Source of the DNA: Desulfosudis oleivorans
Lineage (GTDB): Bacteria > Desulfobacterota > Desulfobacteria > Desulfobacterales > SURF-7
Direction: 5' to 3'
Length of the DNA stretch: 64,000 bases
NCBI GenBank assembly: GCA_020723305.1
Contig: DYJC01000014.1
Span: 62,001-126,000 of the forward strand
In this document: positions 52,058-61,166 of the stretch, piece after piece
How positions within the stretch are numbered: the stretch's first letter is position 1
Layout: each line of letters begins with the position of its first letter
Translations under genes and position numbers: made by a program
Notes under the pieces: model-generated
Told to the model about the DNA's origin: nothing
Database searches by the model: none
Seen by the model: only the letters and a program-made list of their open reading frames with translations

Positions 52058-52206
52058 ACACAGAATCATTTTGCAGAAATGTTGTCAATGCAAAATGTTG
52101 GAGACGGTGGGGTGTCGTTTCATGAAAATTGTTTCTCCCTGTTTCGGGAATTTTCAGAAAATTTTGGAGAACATCCATTATAACAAAAACAGGCAACCAC
52201 AAGGGC
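52058..52206 (+). repeat. Diverged direct repeat, copy 2
   Basis: Matches 51369-51580 over about 100 bp plus the tail, but lacks about 60 bp of the central part and half of the terminal palindrome (only GGCAACCACAAGGG remains). Its right end coincides with the break point of the sigma-54 activator fragment. Confidence 0.6.
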
Positions 52207-52397
52207 GGCATGGTGATGGGTAGTACATTCAACCGGTAGTAGAAATCCTCGCGAAATTTTCCTGCGCGGATCAGTTCCGGCAGATTCTGATTGGTTGAGG
52301 CGATAATCCGTGTGTTCACCTTGATCGAACGGGTATCGCCCAGGGGTTTGAACTCTTTCTCATAGAGAACCTGGAGAAGCTTGGTCTGGCTGCCATT
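52203..52397 (-). pseudogene. Fragment of a sigma-54-dependent activator AAA+ domain
   Basis: The minus-strand frame encodes about 65 residues of the central domain: QTKLLQVLYEKEFKPLGD, IIASTNQNLPELIRAGKF, then REDFYYRLNVLPITMPPL, typical of NtrC-type proteins. The frame is not preceded by the GAFTGA part and stops being homologous exactly where the REP-like sequence begins. No flanking receiver or DNA-binding domain is present. Relic of a deleted regulator. Confidence 0.75.
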
Positions 52398-52516
52398 TCG
52401 ACCCGCGATAAAAAAACCTATCTTGCCCAGAACGATTTAGCACAGAAAGCATACGGAAAAGCCATGGCCATTGCCGTGGGAAGGTTCATCGCTTCCCTTC
52501 ACTTCGTGTCCAGCTT

Positions 52517-52545
52517 TCGCCGGAACGACAACAACAGACTAAAGT
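52517..52545 (+). repeat. Fragment resembling the 3' arm of the 122-bp repeat
   Basis: TTTCGCCGGAACGACAACAA is close to the inner right part of the 122-bp element (TTTCGCCGGAACTACAACAA in copy 1). The terminal arms are missing. The rest of 52398-52569 has no intact gene. Confidence 0.4.
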
Positions 52546-52569
52546 ACGCCTGACACCCGGCATTCTCTC

Positions 52570-53304
52570 CTATGGTCTTTTACCGGTCAGACTCTCTTTG
52601 ACAACTTTGCCGAAATTACGGAGCGTCTGGGCTGCATATGGGGTTTCCGACACCGTGTTCAGAAGTTCGGTGACATTTCGTCCTGCTACTTCGAGTTCCT
52701 CTTTCTGCTCCCGGATATATGATCGCAAAATATCCGTGCTGTACTCCGGGTGAAACTGAACGCCCCAGGCCCAGCCGCCCAAACGAAATGCATGATTGGG
52801 CTCATATTCATTTGCTGCCAGACGTACTGCTCCTGTTGGCAGACGCAACACTGTCTGCTCATGCGTGACATGGGCGAGAAAGGATTGCGGAAGCGATTGA
52901 AAAACAGGATCATCGACGCAATCCGGAAGCAGCGCCACCTTTACAGTTCCGATCTCTTCGCCGCGGGGATGGAAGCCGACCTGTCCGCCAGCAGCCTTTG
53001 CCAGCAGTTGATGTCCATAGCAGATGCCGAATAGCGGCGTGTCTGTATGGAGCAAAGACAATATCCATTCTTCCAACCTGACACTCCACGGCAGGTTATC
53101 CGTTACCATCGAATGTGACCCGGTGATCACTGCACCCGCGCACTCCTGCACAGAAGGGAGATCCGCTCCATTTTCTGCATCCACGATATCGATTTCCACG
53201 TCTGTTATCCCAAGTGTCGCCGCTGTCCACCGGTCAAAGTCACCGAACTGTTTTGCCGTGGCTGGAAATGTGGTTCCTGCTTTAATGATGTATAGTCTCT
53301 TCAC
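52570..53304 (-). CDS. Class I glutamine amidotransferase-like protein
   Basis: 244 residues, single domain. Catalytic triad text: nucleophile Cys95 in FGICYGHQLLA, and His/Glu in GVQFHPEYS. It also has ITGSHSMVTDNLPW, as in stand-alone GMP-synthase-like amidotransferases that take the ammonia of glutamine or act on gamma-glutamyl compounds. No synthetase partner is adjacent, so the acceptor substrate is unknown. It overlaps the upstream cyclic-nucleotide-binding gene by 4 bp, indicating one operon. Confidence 0.9.
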   Translation of the reverse strand: MKRLYIIKAGTTFPATAKQFGDFDRWTAATLGITDVEIDIVDAENGADLPSVQECAGAVITGSHSMVTDNLPWSVRLEEWILSLLHTDTPLFGICYGHQLLAKAAGGQVGFHPRGEEIGTVKVALLPDCVDDPVFQSLPQSFLAHVTHEQTVLRLPTGAVRLAANEYEPNHAFRLGGWAWGVQFHPEYSTDILRSYIREQKEELEVAGRNVTELLNTVSETPYAAQTLRNFGKVVKESLTGKRP

Positions 53305-53903
53305 CTTTTTTGTTCCCGTTCAACCAGCAACTGCTCGCGCTTTTCCAATTCCAGCTCTTTGGCCTCAAGCCGTTTTTTTTCCTGCTCGATCTCTGTTTGC
53401 TGATCTGCAACCTTCTGTTTTTCCGCAGCCAGCTTTTCCGTTGTCAGGGCAAGCCGTTCGGACTTCAGCCGCTGTATTCCTTCCTGTATCTTCAATCGAA
53501 TCGAATTATTCTTCAGATTATTCAAAATCGACAGATCCATACTGAAACATACTCCCTGCCCTTCTGATATCACGGTTGCAGATCGTGTGTCTACCTCCAG
53601 GGCGCTCATCTCTCCGAACACATCGCCCGGTGTCTGGAATTCTGCAATACCAACATCCCCCTTTTTCACCAGAAACTTCCCCCGGAGAACCCAGAATATC
53701 CAGCTGTCATACTCCCCTTCCCGGATAACTGCCTCTCCTGGTTCATATTGCACCAGTTTTACGATCTTTGCCTTGTAATCGTTTCTGGCTGTTTCCATCA
53801 GACTCACCAGCTCGTCCATGGAAAGATCATGCAATATTTTGAATTTATGAATCAGTTCTATTGTTTTCTGCTTAAACAATTCACCTTGGATCTCAACAGG
53901 CAT
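53301..53903 (-). CDS. Cyclic-nucleotide-binding domain protein with C-terminal coiled coil
   Basis: 200 residues. CAP_ED fold at about 20-135: YEPGEAVIREGEYDSWIFWV, LRGKFLVKKGDVGIAEFQTP, then GDVFGEMSALEVDTRSATV. The usual phosphate-binding Arg region reads DTRSATV. From about 140 to the end there is a strong Glu/Lys/Gln coiled coil (QKVADQQTEIEQEKKRLEAK). No helix-turn-helix, so it is a sensor or scaffold, not a Crp-type activator. A degenerate partial copy is at 51610. Confidence 0.87.
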   Translation of the reverse strand: MPVEIQGELFKQKTIELIHKFKILHDLSMDELVSLMETARNDYKAKIVKLVQYEPGEAVIREGEYDSWIFWVLRGKFLVKKGDVGIAEFQTPGDVFGEMSALEVDTRSATVISEGQGVCFSMDLSILNNLKNNSIRLKIQEGIQRLKSERLALTTEKLAAEKQKVADQQTEIEQEKKRLEAKELELEKREQLLVEREQKR

Positions 53904-54084
53904 TCTGCCTCCCTATTTGTAGTGCAGGAATCATGCTTCTTCCGCAGATGAATTCACCTGATCAACCTTCCTGTCATCCATCTGCAAGTAAAAAAAGGCG
54001 GAAAACTTCTGTTTTGATCGTCATGACCAAGATTATCGAGGAGAAACACAACCAGAACAGGTACGGGCATGTGTTATATTTTTT

Positions 54085-54171
54085 TTAATGAATCAGGCCA
54101 TACCCGATTAGGCCTGCATTCAGAATGATCAATCCATAAAATGCGATCATGAAATAGGTATCCTTGTTCAT
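54085..54171 (-). CDS. 28-residue membrane micro-protein
   Basis: ATG 54171 to TAA 54085. The translation MNKDTYFMIAFYGLIILNAG plus LIGYGLIH forms one hydrophobic helix of about 20 residues. The ribosome site AAGGAGGTAACT stands perfectly spaced in front of the ATG, the best in the window, which argues for real translation. No family recognised. It lies alone between the YVTN lipoprotein gene and the cNMP-binding gene, all on the minus strand. Such peptides often modulate a membrane complex; the partner here is unknown. Confidence 0.7.
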   Translation of the reverse strand: MNKDTYFMIAFYGLIILNAGLIGYGLIH

Positions 54172-54325
54172 AGTTACCTCCTTGTATCCGTTTGAGTTTC
54201 AGAAAATAACCAACTCCGGTATGACTTGAATATAAATACAGATTTGAATCCGTCAAGTCATGGATACAAAGGAAGCAAAAACCTGTTTGATGGTTTTTCC
54301 CAATAAACAGGGGGAGACAGAACAA

Positions 54326-56467
54326 TTATTCACAGCAAGATGAATCCGTGTAGGTAACCACCGATACCTTATTCTCCGCTTCGTTTGAGACATAAAAGAA
54401 ATTGCCTTCCGGCGGAACGGCAACGCCGACAGCATCCAGATCCAGCGGAATAAAACCGGCTATCGTAAAATCCGATGTCCGGATCATTGCAACCTGATCC
54501 GCCATGGAACTGGTCACAAACACATACCTTCCATCCGAAGATGAAGCAATATCCTTGATGCCGAATCCGATACCGATCTCTTTCAAAACCATACCGTTCC
54601 GGATCACTGATACGGAACTTCTCAGAACACTCGCGATATACAAATCCTTGTCCGGCAGAATTGCCATATCCACAAGCCCGTCTCCAGACTGCACCTTCTC
54701 AACAACAGTATAATCGGAAAGACGAATCTTCAAAAGAGCGCTTTCCTCCGTACTGACATAAAAATAGTTCTCTTCATCCAAAGAAATCTCTTTTGGAGCT
54801 GCGACTCCAAGGGGAGTGTACCCCCGTCTGGTGATCATGAATTCATTGATGACAGGATGATCCACGGTTTCGGACACAACATCCGCCGTCCCTTCCAGCA
54901 CATTTGATGCTCCGGGTGAATTGAAGGCTCTTCCGGCTTCGGGAATGTCGGACAGATGAATGGTTTCAGGATCACCATACGAAGACGACAGCCAGCGGCT
55001 GAAATAATTGTTCGCAACCCAGTCATCCTTTGAATTTGTATCCTTTCCATTGGGGATACGCGAATATGATCCAGGCTGATATTCCCAGTACCCTTCCCGG
55101 AACACAACCGGAAGCACCACATTGGTGTATACCCATCCATCGTCAATCATGTCATGGACACTCACTTCATCCACAATGCGGTCCCAAGGCGGCGCAAGGC
55201 CGGATACTTCCTGATAATCCATAATCCCGTTGTCATCCGCATCCAGGTCAAAACCTTCGATCCCTGAAAAATTCTCCACCAGCAGCAGCGTGTATGCCCT
55301 GGTTTTAAACTTGTGATTCAGAAAATCGGTTCGCCAGAATCCCCCTGCATCCGGCACTACTTTTGTAAATGCCATCTCAATTCTTCCCATAGTCGAAGGG
55401 CACTTGGTTGGACAATTTCCTGAAGCCTTATTTGCCTGGCAAAGGGGACTACTCATATCCGGTTCTTTGATCAACGCTCCACAGTCATTTTCAACTGCCA
55501 ATACCGTATACTCCGCCCCGGAAGGCGGAACACTGAAAAAAACCTCGATATAAGACAGGGTATTCTGATCCATGGGAATGGTACCCACTACGGTATGATT
55601 TTTTGTTTCAATTACAGAAAGAGATGAATCATTTGTATTGGCCACCACTACATACTCGCCGCCGGCTGTGACTGCAATTCCATTGGGAACCCTGCCGACG
55701 CGGATTGTTTTCACAACCGTATTGCCGGATGTCTCGATAACAGACACGGTATTATCCCATGAATTGGCGACATACACATACGTTCCATCCGGTAATACCG
55801 CCATCCGGTTAGGATCAATGCCGACCGGAATGGTTCCAACGACCTTGTTATCCGGGGTTTGAATGACTGAAACCGTATTGCCGGCTGAATTGGTAACATA
55901 CAGGTAATCGCCCTTCTCCGTGCTTGCCGGTGCAATATCGTTGGGGCTGTTTCCCACTGTTACAGTTGTCCGGTACCACTTAGCCTGAAACAGGTAAGGC
56001 ATGGAAGAAGGAAGGGGCCCCATCCACAACCCGCTTTCCTCAGCATCGTTCCGGCCAGGGAACATATGCTCAACAGAAATATACTCCGGATTATTTGCAT
56101 TATCCGCACCTACTTCAAGATATAACATTATATTCTCTGGATCATCCGGGTCCAGAACAACGATTCTGCCCTCTTCGATCTTGTATCGGTGTTCTTTTCC
56201 CTGAATCAGCATTCTGCTTTTACTCAGAAAATCGATGATAAATGAGCAGGATGGATAATCCGGATTCACCACATGAAACGTTTTTTCAATTTTGAGTTGT
56301 TCATAGTCGAAAGCGGAATCTGTAAAAGAACGGCTTGATGGCCCTCCGGCATAATAATTTTTATCTGCACTGGAGGAGCAGCCAAGGCAAACAATCCAAA
56401 CCAGCGTCAACAAAAGAATACGATAAAAACACTTACTGAATTTTTGATTCAAACGGATTGTATTCAT
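54326..56467 (-). CDS. YVTN beta-propeller repeat lipoprotein
   Basis: 713 residues from ATG 56467, where a lipoprotein signal starts (LLLTLVWIVCLGC lipobox, acylated Cys about residue 29); the frame reaches 56590. Two propeller-type parts with YVTN-like repeats, YLYVTNSAGNTVSVIQTPDN, VYVANSWDNTVSVIETSGN and VVANTNDSSLSVIETKNH at about 185-300, and weaker ones at 555-700. They are split by a central region with an EF-hand-like calcium loop (DLDADDNGIMDYQEV). Cys residues in the middle (CQANKASGNCPTKC) may form disulfides. It is likely an exported, membrane-anchored binding protein; ligand unknown. Confidence 0.82.
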   Translation of the reverse strand: MNTIRLNQKFSKCFYRILLLTLVWIVCLGCSSSADKNYYAGGPSSRSFTDSAFDYEQLKIEKTFHVVNPDYPSCSFIIDFLSKSRMLIQGKEHRYKIEEGRIVVLDPDDPENIMLYLEVGADNANNPEYISVEHMFPGRNDAEESGLWMGPLPSSMPYLFQAKWYRTTVTVGNSPNDIAPASTEKGDYLYVTNSAGNTVSVIQTPDNKVVGTIPVGIDPNRMAVLPDGTYVYVANSWDNTVSVIETSGNTVVKTIRVGRVPNGIAVTAGGEYVVVANTNDSSLSVIETKNHTVVGTIPMDQNTLSYIEVFFSVPPSGAEYTVLAVENDCGALIKEPDMSSPLCQANKASGNCPTKCPSTMGRIEMAFTKVVPDAGGFWRTDFLNHKFKTRAYTLLLVENFSGIEGFDLDADDNGIMDYQEVSGLAPPWDRIVDEVSVHDMIDDGWVYTNVVLPVVFREGYWEYQPGSYSRIPNGKDTNSKDDWVANNYFSRWLSSSYGDPETIHLSDIPEAGRAFNSPGASNVLEGTADVVSETVDHPVINEFMITRRGYTPLGVAAPKEISLDEENYFYVSTEESALLKIRLSDYTVVEKVQSGDGLVDMAILPDKDLYIASVLRSSVSVIRNGMVLKEIGIGFGIKDIASSSDGRYVFVTSSMADQVAMIRTSDFTIAGFIPLDLDAVGVAVPPEGNFFYVSNEAENKVSVVTYTDSSCCE

Positions 56468-56767
56468 TTCATATGATCCATTTATGTATGTTGAAGCCAA
56501 TGTCTCCGCGTCTGCAACAAAACAATGATTGATGGGCAGATCCATCAACATGCATCGATTTCGAAAACCCTGTTTACAAACCAAACTCATATTTTACGTT
56601 ATAATACCCCAAGCCCATTTATCAAGAAAAAAATGAAATATTAACATTCTGAATTCGTTCTGTTTCAATACGATGAGCTCTCTGAACCTCCACCCTGTAT
56701 AGCCAATTGAATCTACTTGACAATCCAGAGCAAAGTACATTAAATTATCTTCAACACAGACGAAATA

Positions 56768-56889
56768 GAGCCAATTTCAAAACGGTTATCAAGCGTCACA
56801 CCGGCGAAAGTTAGTGCTCAGAAAAGAGCCGAAAATACTGGATTTTCGTTTTCGCCTGAACTACAATAAGAGACTTTTGAAATTGGCTC
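56768..56889. repeat. 122-bp inverted-repeat element, copy 2
   Basis: Same length and same 15-bp terminal arms (GAGCCAATTTCAAAA and its reverse complement) as 25319-25440, same orientation, about 92 percent identical by eye. The internal CCGGCGAAA arm has lost two pairs here (TTTCGCCTG). It lies in the gap between the YVTN lipoprotein gene and aroF; the rest of 56591-56982 shows no gene. Confidence 0.88.
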
Positions 56890-56982
56890 CTAAAAAATTA
56901 ATTTCATACACAATACCAACACCACACCGGACACAAGGTTGAGCTGCCGAAAACTCCAATCTTTGCTTTTCAGGAGGAAACA

Positions 56983-57993
56983 ATGCTGGTCGTCATGAAA
57001 CACCTGGCCACCCAGGATCAGATTGATTGCGTGGTCAAATTTATTGAAAAAAAAGGATATACAGCCCGACCGATCCCGGGTGGTGAAAGGGTTTCCATCG
57101 GTATTTTATATAACAAAGGATCGGTTGATGCCTCCCTGTTCCAGAACCTTCCCGGTGTCAAAGAGGTAATCCCCATAACCCGCCCCTATAAACAGGTAAG
57201 CCGGGAGTTCAAACCGGAAGATACCATCGTCCGGATCGGCGGCCTTACAATTGGCGGAAAAGATCTGACCATAATGGCAGGCCCCTGTGCAATTGAGAGT
57301 GAAAAACAAGCCATGACCATTGCCAATCATGTGGTGAAATCCGGTGCGCATATCTTCCGCGGAGGGGCATTCAAACCAAGGACATCCCCATACTCCTTTC
57401 AGGGACTTGGGGAAGAAGGCCTTAAAATACTGGCAAAAGTGAGAAAAGAGACTGGAATGCCAGTGGTCACGGAAGTAATGGACTTTCAAACTTTCGATAT
57501 TGTAGAAGAATATGCCGACATCATTCAAATTGGAACCCGGAATATGCAGAATTTCAGTCTGCTCAGAAGAGCCGGCAAGGCCAAAAAACCGGTCCTCCTG
57601 AAAAGAGGAATGGCTGCTACGATTGAGGAATGGCTGATGGCTGCTGAATATATTCTGGAAGAAGGAAATTCCCAGGTGATTTTATGCGAACGGGGTGTAC
57701 GGACATTTGTCAATCACAGCCGCAATACACTGGATATTTCAGCAATCCCGGTTGTAAAAAAAGAGAGTCATCTGCCGATCATCGTTGACCCGAGTCATGC
57801 AGCCGGGGTTCGGGATCAGGTAGCCCCCTTAAGCCTTGCGGCTGTTGCCGTGGAAGCGGACGGGCTCATTATCGAGGTACATCATGCTCCTGACGAAGCA
57901 TTAAGCGATGGTGCCCAGTCTCTCTATCCCGAGCAATTTGATCTTTTGTGCCAAAAAATTAAAACAATGCATTCCTTGTTTACCAGGCAGTAA
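56983..57993 (+). CDS. aroF: 3-deoxy-7-phosphoheptulonate synthase (type I-beta)
   Basis: 336 residues. An N-terminal ACT-like (FDPS) domain of about 70 residues precedes the TIM barrel. Barrel motifs: IMAGPCAIES, GGAFKPRTSPYSFQGLG, VVTEVMDF, IQIGTRNMQNF, LLKRGMAATIEEWL, ILCERGVRTF, VDPSHAAGVRD. It condenses PEP with erythrose 4-phosphate, the first step of the shikimate pathway; the ACT-like domain is usually for feedback control by aromatic amino acids. AGGAGGAAACA gives a strong ribosome site. aroB, the next enzyme, is at 5528. Confidence 0.96.
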   Translation: MLVVMKHLATQDQIDCVVKFIEKKGYTARPIPGGERVSIGILYNKGSVDASLFQNLPGVKEVIPITRPYKQVSREFKPEDTIVRIGGLTIGGKDLTIMAGPCAIESEKQAMTIANHVVKSGAHIFRGGAFKPRTSPYSFQGLGEEGLKILAKVRKETGMPVVTEVMDFQTFDIVEEYADIIQIGTRNMQNFSLLRRAGKAKKPVLLKRGMAATIEEWLMAAEYILEEGNSQVILCERGVRTFVNHSRNTLDISAIPVVKKESHLPIIVDPSHAAGVRDQVAPLSLAAVAVEADGLIIEVHHAPDEALSDGAQSLYPEQFDLLCQKIKTMHSLFTRQ

Positions 57994-58035
57994 CCGGGCC
58001 TGTCTTACAATCAAGGGATCGACAATTGACTCCTT

Positions 58036-59073
58036 ATGAATTTGAATTCATTGAATACCATTATCACCATCTCAGAAACAGATGCATGCCCGTTATATCA
58101 GACTGAGGATTATTTTTCCCTGACAGGCCATGCAATCTTCCCCCCACAGGGAAAACCAGTCTGTCTGATACTTTCCGGAGATATCCGGAAAATTCTGTCC
58201 GGAAAAACAGATATGGAACAGGGGAAGAGCATCTCTCTACTCTGTAGCGGATGCAGTGGCACTGCTACGCTTACCTGCCGTTTTGGTCCACCGCAAAAGG
58301 AATTACCCGGGCAGGACAGGCAGGTCGATAATATCGCAAAGATACTGAGCAATTTTTCGATGTTTCAAAGCATTGGTCAGCATCAGATCGCAAAACTGGT
58401 GAAATTCCTTAAATTGGCTCAATTTTCCAAAGGGGACTTTATCATTAAAAAAGGAGATCCTGGAAAAAATCTGTATATCATTCTGTCCGGAACCATAGAA
58501 GTTCTTGGGGACAACAATGCCCGGATCGCTGTACTGAAAAAGGGAGAAGTTTTTGGTGAAATGAGCCTATTAAGCGGCGATCCGGTAGGGGCGAATATAA
58601 AAGTCGTTGAGCCTGCCAAGGTACTCTATTTTCAAAGCCATGATTTCAGAAAGGTTTTACATCAATTCCCCACGATGCAGCTTTATCTTGCGCGGCTGCT
58701 TTCTAAAAGACTGGCCCAAAAAAATATTGAAAAACTGACCGGAGACACGGCCGGTATCAGCGGAACCCTTTCGGAAACACCGCCGCCTGAAATCTGTCAG
58801 ACCATCAACATGAATCAGAAAACAGGTTTACTTACCCTGCATCTTCCGGGCGGAGATGCGGCCATCGCTTTCAGAGACGGAGATATTATCAAGGCCGAAT
58901 ATGGAATATGGACCGGCAAGGAAGCATTTTTCGAAATCCTGAAGGATACCGAAGGCCGCTTCAGTTTTCATCCCGGACTCTCTCCGGAAGAGATGCAGAT
59001 GAGAGAGCTGGGACATTTCATGTGCCTTTTAATGGAAGGAGTCAGCAGGGTGGATGAGCTGACCGTAAGATGA
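58036..59073 (+). CDS. Cyclic-nucleotide-binding plus DUF4388 (PATAN-type) protein
   Basis: 345 residues. A 95-residue N-terminal region (with CSGCSGTATLTC) is unassigned. A CAP_ED domain spans about 100-215: FSKGDFIIKKGDPGKNLYII, LSGTIEVLG, VFGEMSLLSGDPVGA. A DUF4388 domain follows at about 235-330: SGTLSETPPPEICQTINMNQ, GLLTLHLPGGDAAIAFRDGD. No DNA-binding helix-turn-helix. The same C-terminal domain type occurs in the response regulator at 33758. The stop overlaps the protease start by 4 bp, so the two are made together. Confidence 0.86.
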   Translation: MNLNSLNTIITISETDACPLYQTEDYFSLTGHAIFPPQGKPVCLILSGDIRKILSGKTDMEQGKSISLLCSGCSGTATLTCRFGPPQKELPGQDRQVDNIAKILSNFSMFQSIGQHQIAKLVKFLKLAQFSKGDFIIKKGDPGKNLYIILSGTIEVLGDNNARIAVLKKGEVFGEMSLLSGDPVGANIKVVEPAKVLYFQSHDFRKVLHQFPTMQLYLARLLSKRLAQKNIEKLTGDTAGISGTLSETPPPEICQTINMNQKTGLLTLHLPGGDAAIAFRDGDIIKAEYGIWTGKEAFFEILKDTEGRFSFHPGLSPEEMQMRELGHFMCLLMEGVSRVDELTVR

Positions 59074-60998
59074 AAAAAGTCATTCTGGAAGCGATTGACA
59101 ATATTGGTCAAGGCATGGTCCGGCATAAACAACTCCGATTGCGAAGAACGACAATCGTTCCTGTTATATTTTTCCTGATCCTGGCTTCTCCTGTTCACAG
59201 TAATCCGATCCCTGATCCTGTTGACCCATACACCATTCTCCATACCTATTATGAAACAATCGGAGGTATTCCCAGATTAAAATCCATCACAACCGTTTAT
59301 ACAGAGGGCAAAACCGAGTATGATGGGCTGCTGGGAAGGTTCAAGTCCTGGGAACAAAACCCTCTGCGATATCGGCTGGAAGAAGATTTCAACATTATTT
59401 TACAGATTCAGGGGGATGATGGACAGGTTTCATGGAAAAAAGATCCAAATGGCAAGGTTACCATATTACGTGATGAACAAACCATCAAGCGTCGCAAGAT
59501 TGCCCTGGGATTTGAAAATTTTGAACATGTGGATCCGACCTCTTCCCTTTTCAAGGTTTCATATCAGGGTGTTCAACAGATCAATGATCATAGCTGTCAT
59601 GTCATCAAAATCTGTAACCAGTTGAATCCGGATGTGCTGTTGAATTTTATTGACCGGAAATCTTTTCTGCTGATTCAATCCATTAATCAACAACCGGACA
59701 TAGAGATCCATACCCTCTACTCGGACTACCGAAATGAAAACGGAATAGTGTTTCCTTTTCACGAAGAATCTCAAATCCTTCCCAGACAAAAAAAAGAGAT
59801 CACCCAGGTCGAAAAACGGATCATCAACCTGCCCATGGAACCAGCTCTGTTTTCAATCCCTTTAACTACTTCCCTTGATTATCATTTTCTTCAGGGAAAC
59901 TGTTCCGAAAACATCCCTTTTCAATTGATCGAGAATCTGATCTATCTGGAAGTAAAAACAGCTAAGGATAGAAGGTTGTGGCTTCTGGACAGCGGCGCAT
60001 CCATGTCGGTGGTTGATCAGGGATTTGCATCGGAAATGGGAATCCTGCCGCAAGGAAATATAAAAGGATATGGATTTGGAGCAAATTTTGACCTGCATTT
60101 TGTAAAATTACCTGCATTCCATGTGCAGGGAGTAGCCTTTGGAGAGCAGACCATTTTTTCTTTCCAAGGTCTTGCAGAAAAATTTCATGCGCCTAAATGC
60201 TATGGAATCCTGGGGTATGATTTCCTCTCCCGGTTTGTCGTGAAAATCGATTATGCAAAAGGACAATTGTCGCTCTATGACCCGAAACTCTTTTCCTATA
60301 AAGGGCAAGGGAGTGTAATGGATGCCCCGCTGAAAAACGGAGTCTTCACCTTTCCCATGACCGTGGACAGCATCTATTCAGGCAGATGGTCTCTTGATAT
60401 CGGATCGTTCAATACTTCCATCCACTTCCCGTTTGCCAAAGCAAACAACCTCTTTCAAAAAAAGGGGGCTTATAGCATCAGCAGAGGCCTCGGGGGTGAA
60501 TACATTGAAAAGACAATCCGGTTTGATCACCTTGCAATTGGAAAGGATATGATTAAAAATCCACTGATATCCATTCCGGATGATCCTGGAACCGGTGCAA
60601 CCTCCTCTGGTGAATTGATCGGAAATGTCGGGAATTCGATCCTTCGCCATTTCATCCTTTATATGGACTATGAAAACCAAAAGATTATACTCGAGCCGGG
60701 AGATGATTTTCACAGGACTTTCCCGCAGGACAACAGTGGAATGCAGATTGGAAAAAACGAGCAGGGGATTCCGCATATTGTTTTTATCTCACCGGAATCG
60801 CCGGGAGAAAAAGCCGGATTTTTGGAAGGAGATATTATTGAAAAAATCAATGAAATAAAATTCGACCGTCATTCCGATCTGCTATTGATCAAAAATCTGC
60901 TCCGGCAACAAAAAGGGACAAAACTGCGGTTCGAAATCAGCCGGAACAGACAGAAAAAAAATATGCTGTTGATTCTCGACAACCCATACGATAGCTGA
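59070..60998 (+). CDS. Exported aspartyl-protease-family protein with PDZ domain
   Basis: 642 residues. A signal-like helix at about 25-48 (IVPVIFFLILASPVHS) may start from an internal ATG at 59115. Residues about 50-265 look like a LolA/outer-membrane lipoprotein-binding beta fold. A retropepsin-type domain follows with LWLLDSGASMSVVD and, about 130 residues later, SLDIGSFNTSIHF, where the second site is D-I-G-S. A C-terminal PDZ domain (about 555-640) has SPGEKAGFLEGDIIEKIN. Overlap with the cNMP/DUF4388 gene suggests a signalling or envelope quality-control role; substrate unknown. Confidence 0.8.
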   Translation: MKKVILEAIDNIGQGMVRHKQLRLRRTTIVPVIFFLILASPVHSNPIPDPVDPYTILHTYYETIGGIPRLKSITTVYTEGKTEYDGLLGRFKSWEQNPLRYRLEEDFNIILQIQGDDGQVSWKKDPNGKVTILRDEQTIKRRKIALGFENFEHVDPTSSLFKVSYQGVQQINDHSCHVIKICNQLNPDVLLNFIDRKSFLLIQSINQQPDIEIHTLYSDYRNENGIVFPFHEESQILPRQKKEITQVEKRIINLPMEPALFSIPLTTSLDYHFLQGNCSENIPFQLIENLIYLEVKTAKDRRLWLLDSGASMSVVDQGFASEMGILPQGNIKGYGFGANFDLHFVKLPAFHVQGVAFGEQTIFSFQGLAEKFHAPKCYGILGYDFLSRFVVKIDYAKGQLSLYDPKLFSYKGQGSVMDAPLKNGVFTFPMTVDSIYSGRWSLDIGSFNTSIHFPFAKANNLFQKKGAYSISRGLGGEYIEKTIRFDHLAIGKDMIKNPLISIPDDPGTGATSSGELIGNVGNSILRHFILYMDYENQKIILEPGDDFHRTFPQDNSGMQIGKNEQGIPHIVFISPESPGEKAGFLEGDIIEKINEIKFDRHSDLLLIKNLLRQQKGTKLRFEISRNRQKKNMLLILDNPYDS

Positions 60999-61166
60999 AT
61001 ATTGAACTGATTTTTCCAGTATATTGCTGTTGTAATCTCTCAAATAATAAAACATTCTGGAACCTTGAATTAAAAAAAAATTGTATTGAAATTCACAGTA
61101 TGGTAATGGCTCATTTTTGATTTATTGTTTCATCTGGATCAATTTGCTGAAAGGAATGAATACGGA

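Noticed and set aside
52398..52500. Possible fragment of a cell-wall amidase on the plus strand (NDLAQKAYGKAMAIAVGRF)
   Set aside because: About 30 residues only, no catalytic motif; similarity is too weak to annotate.
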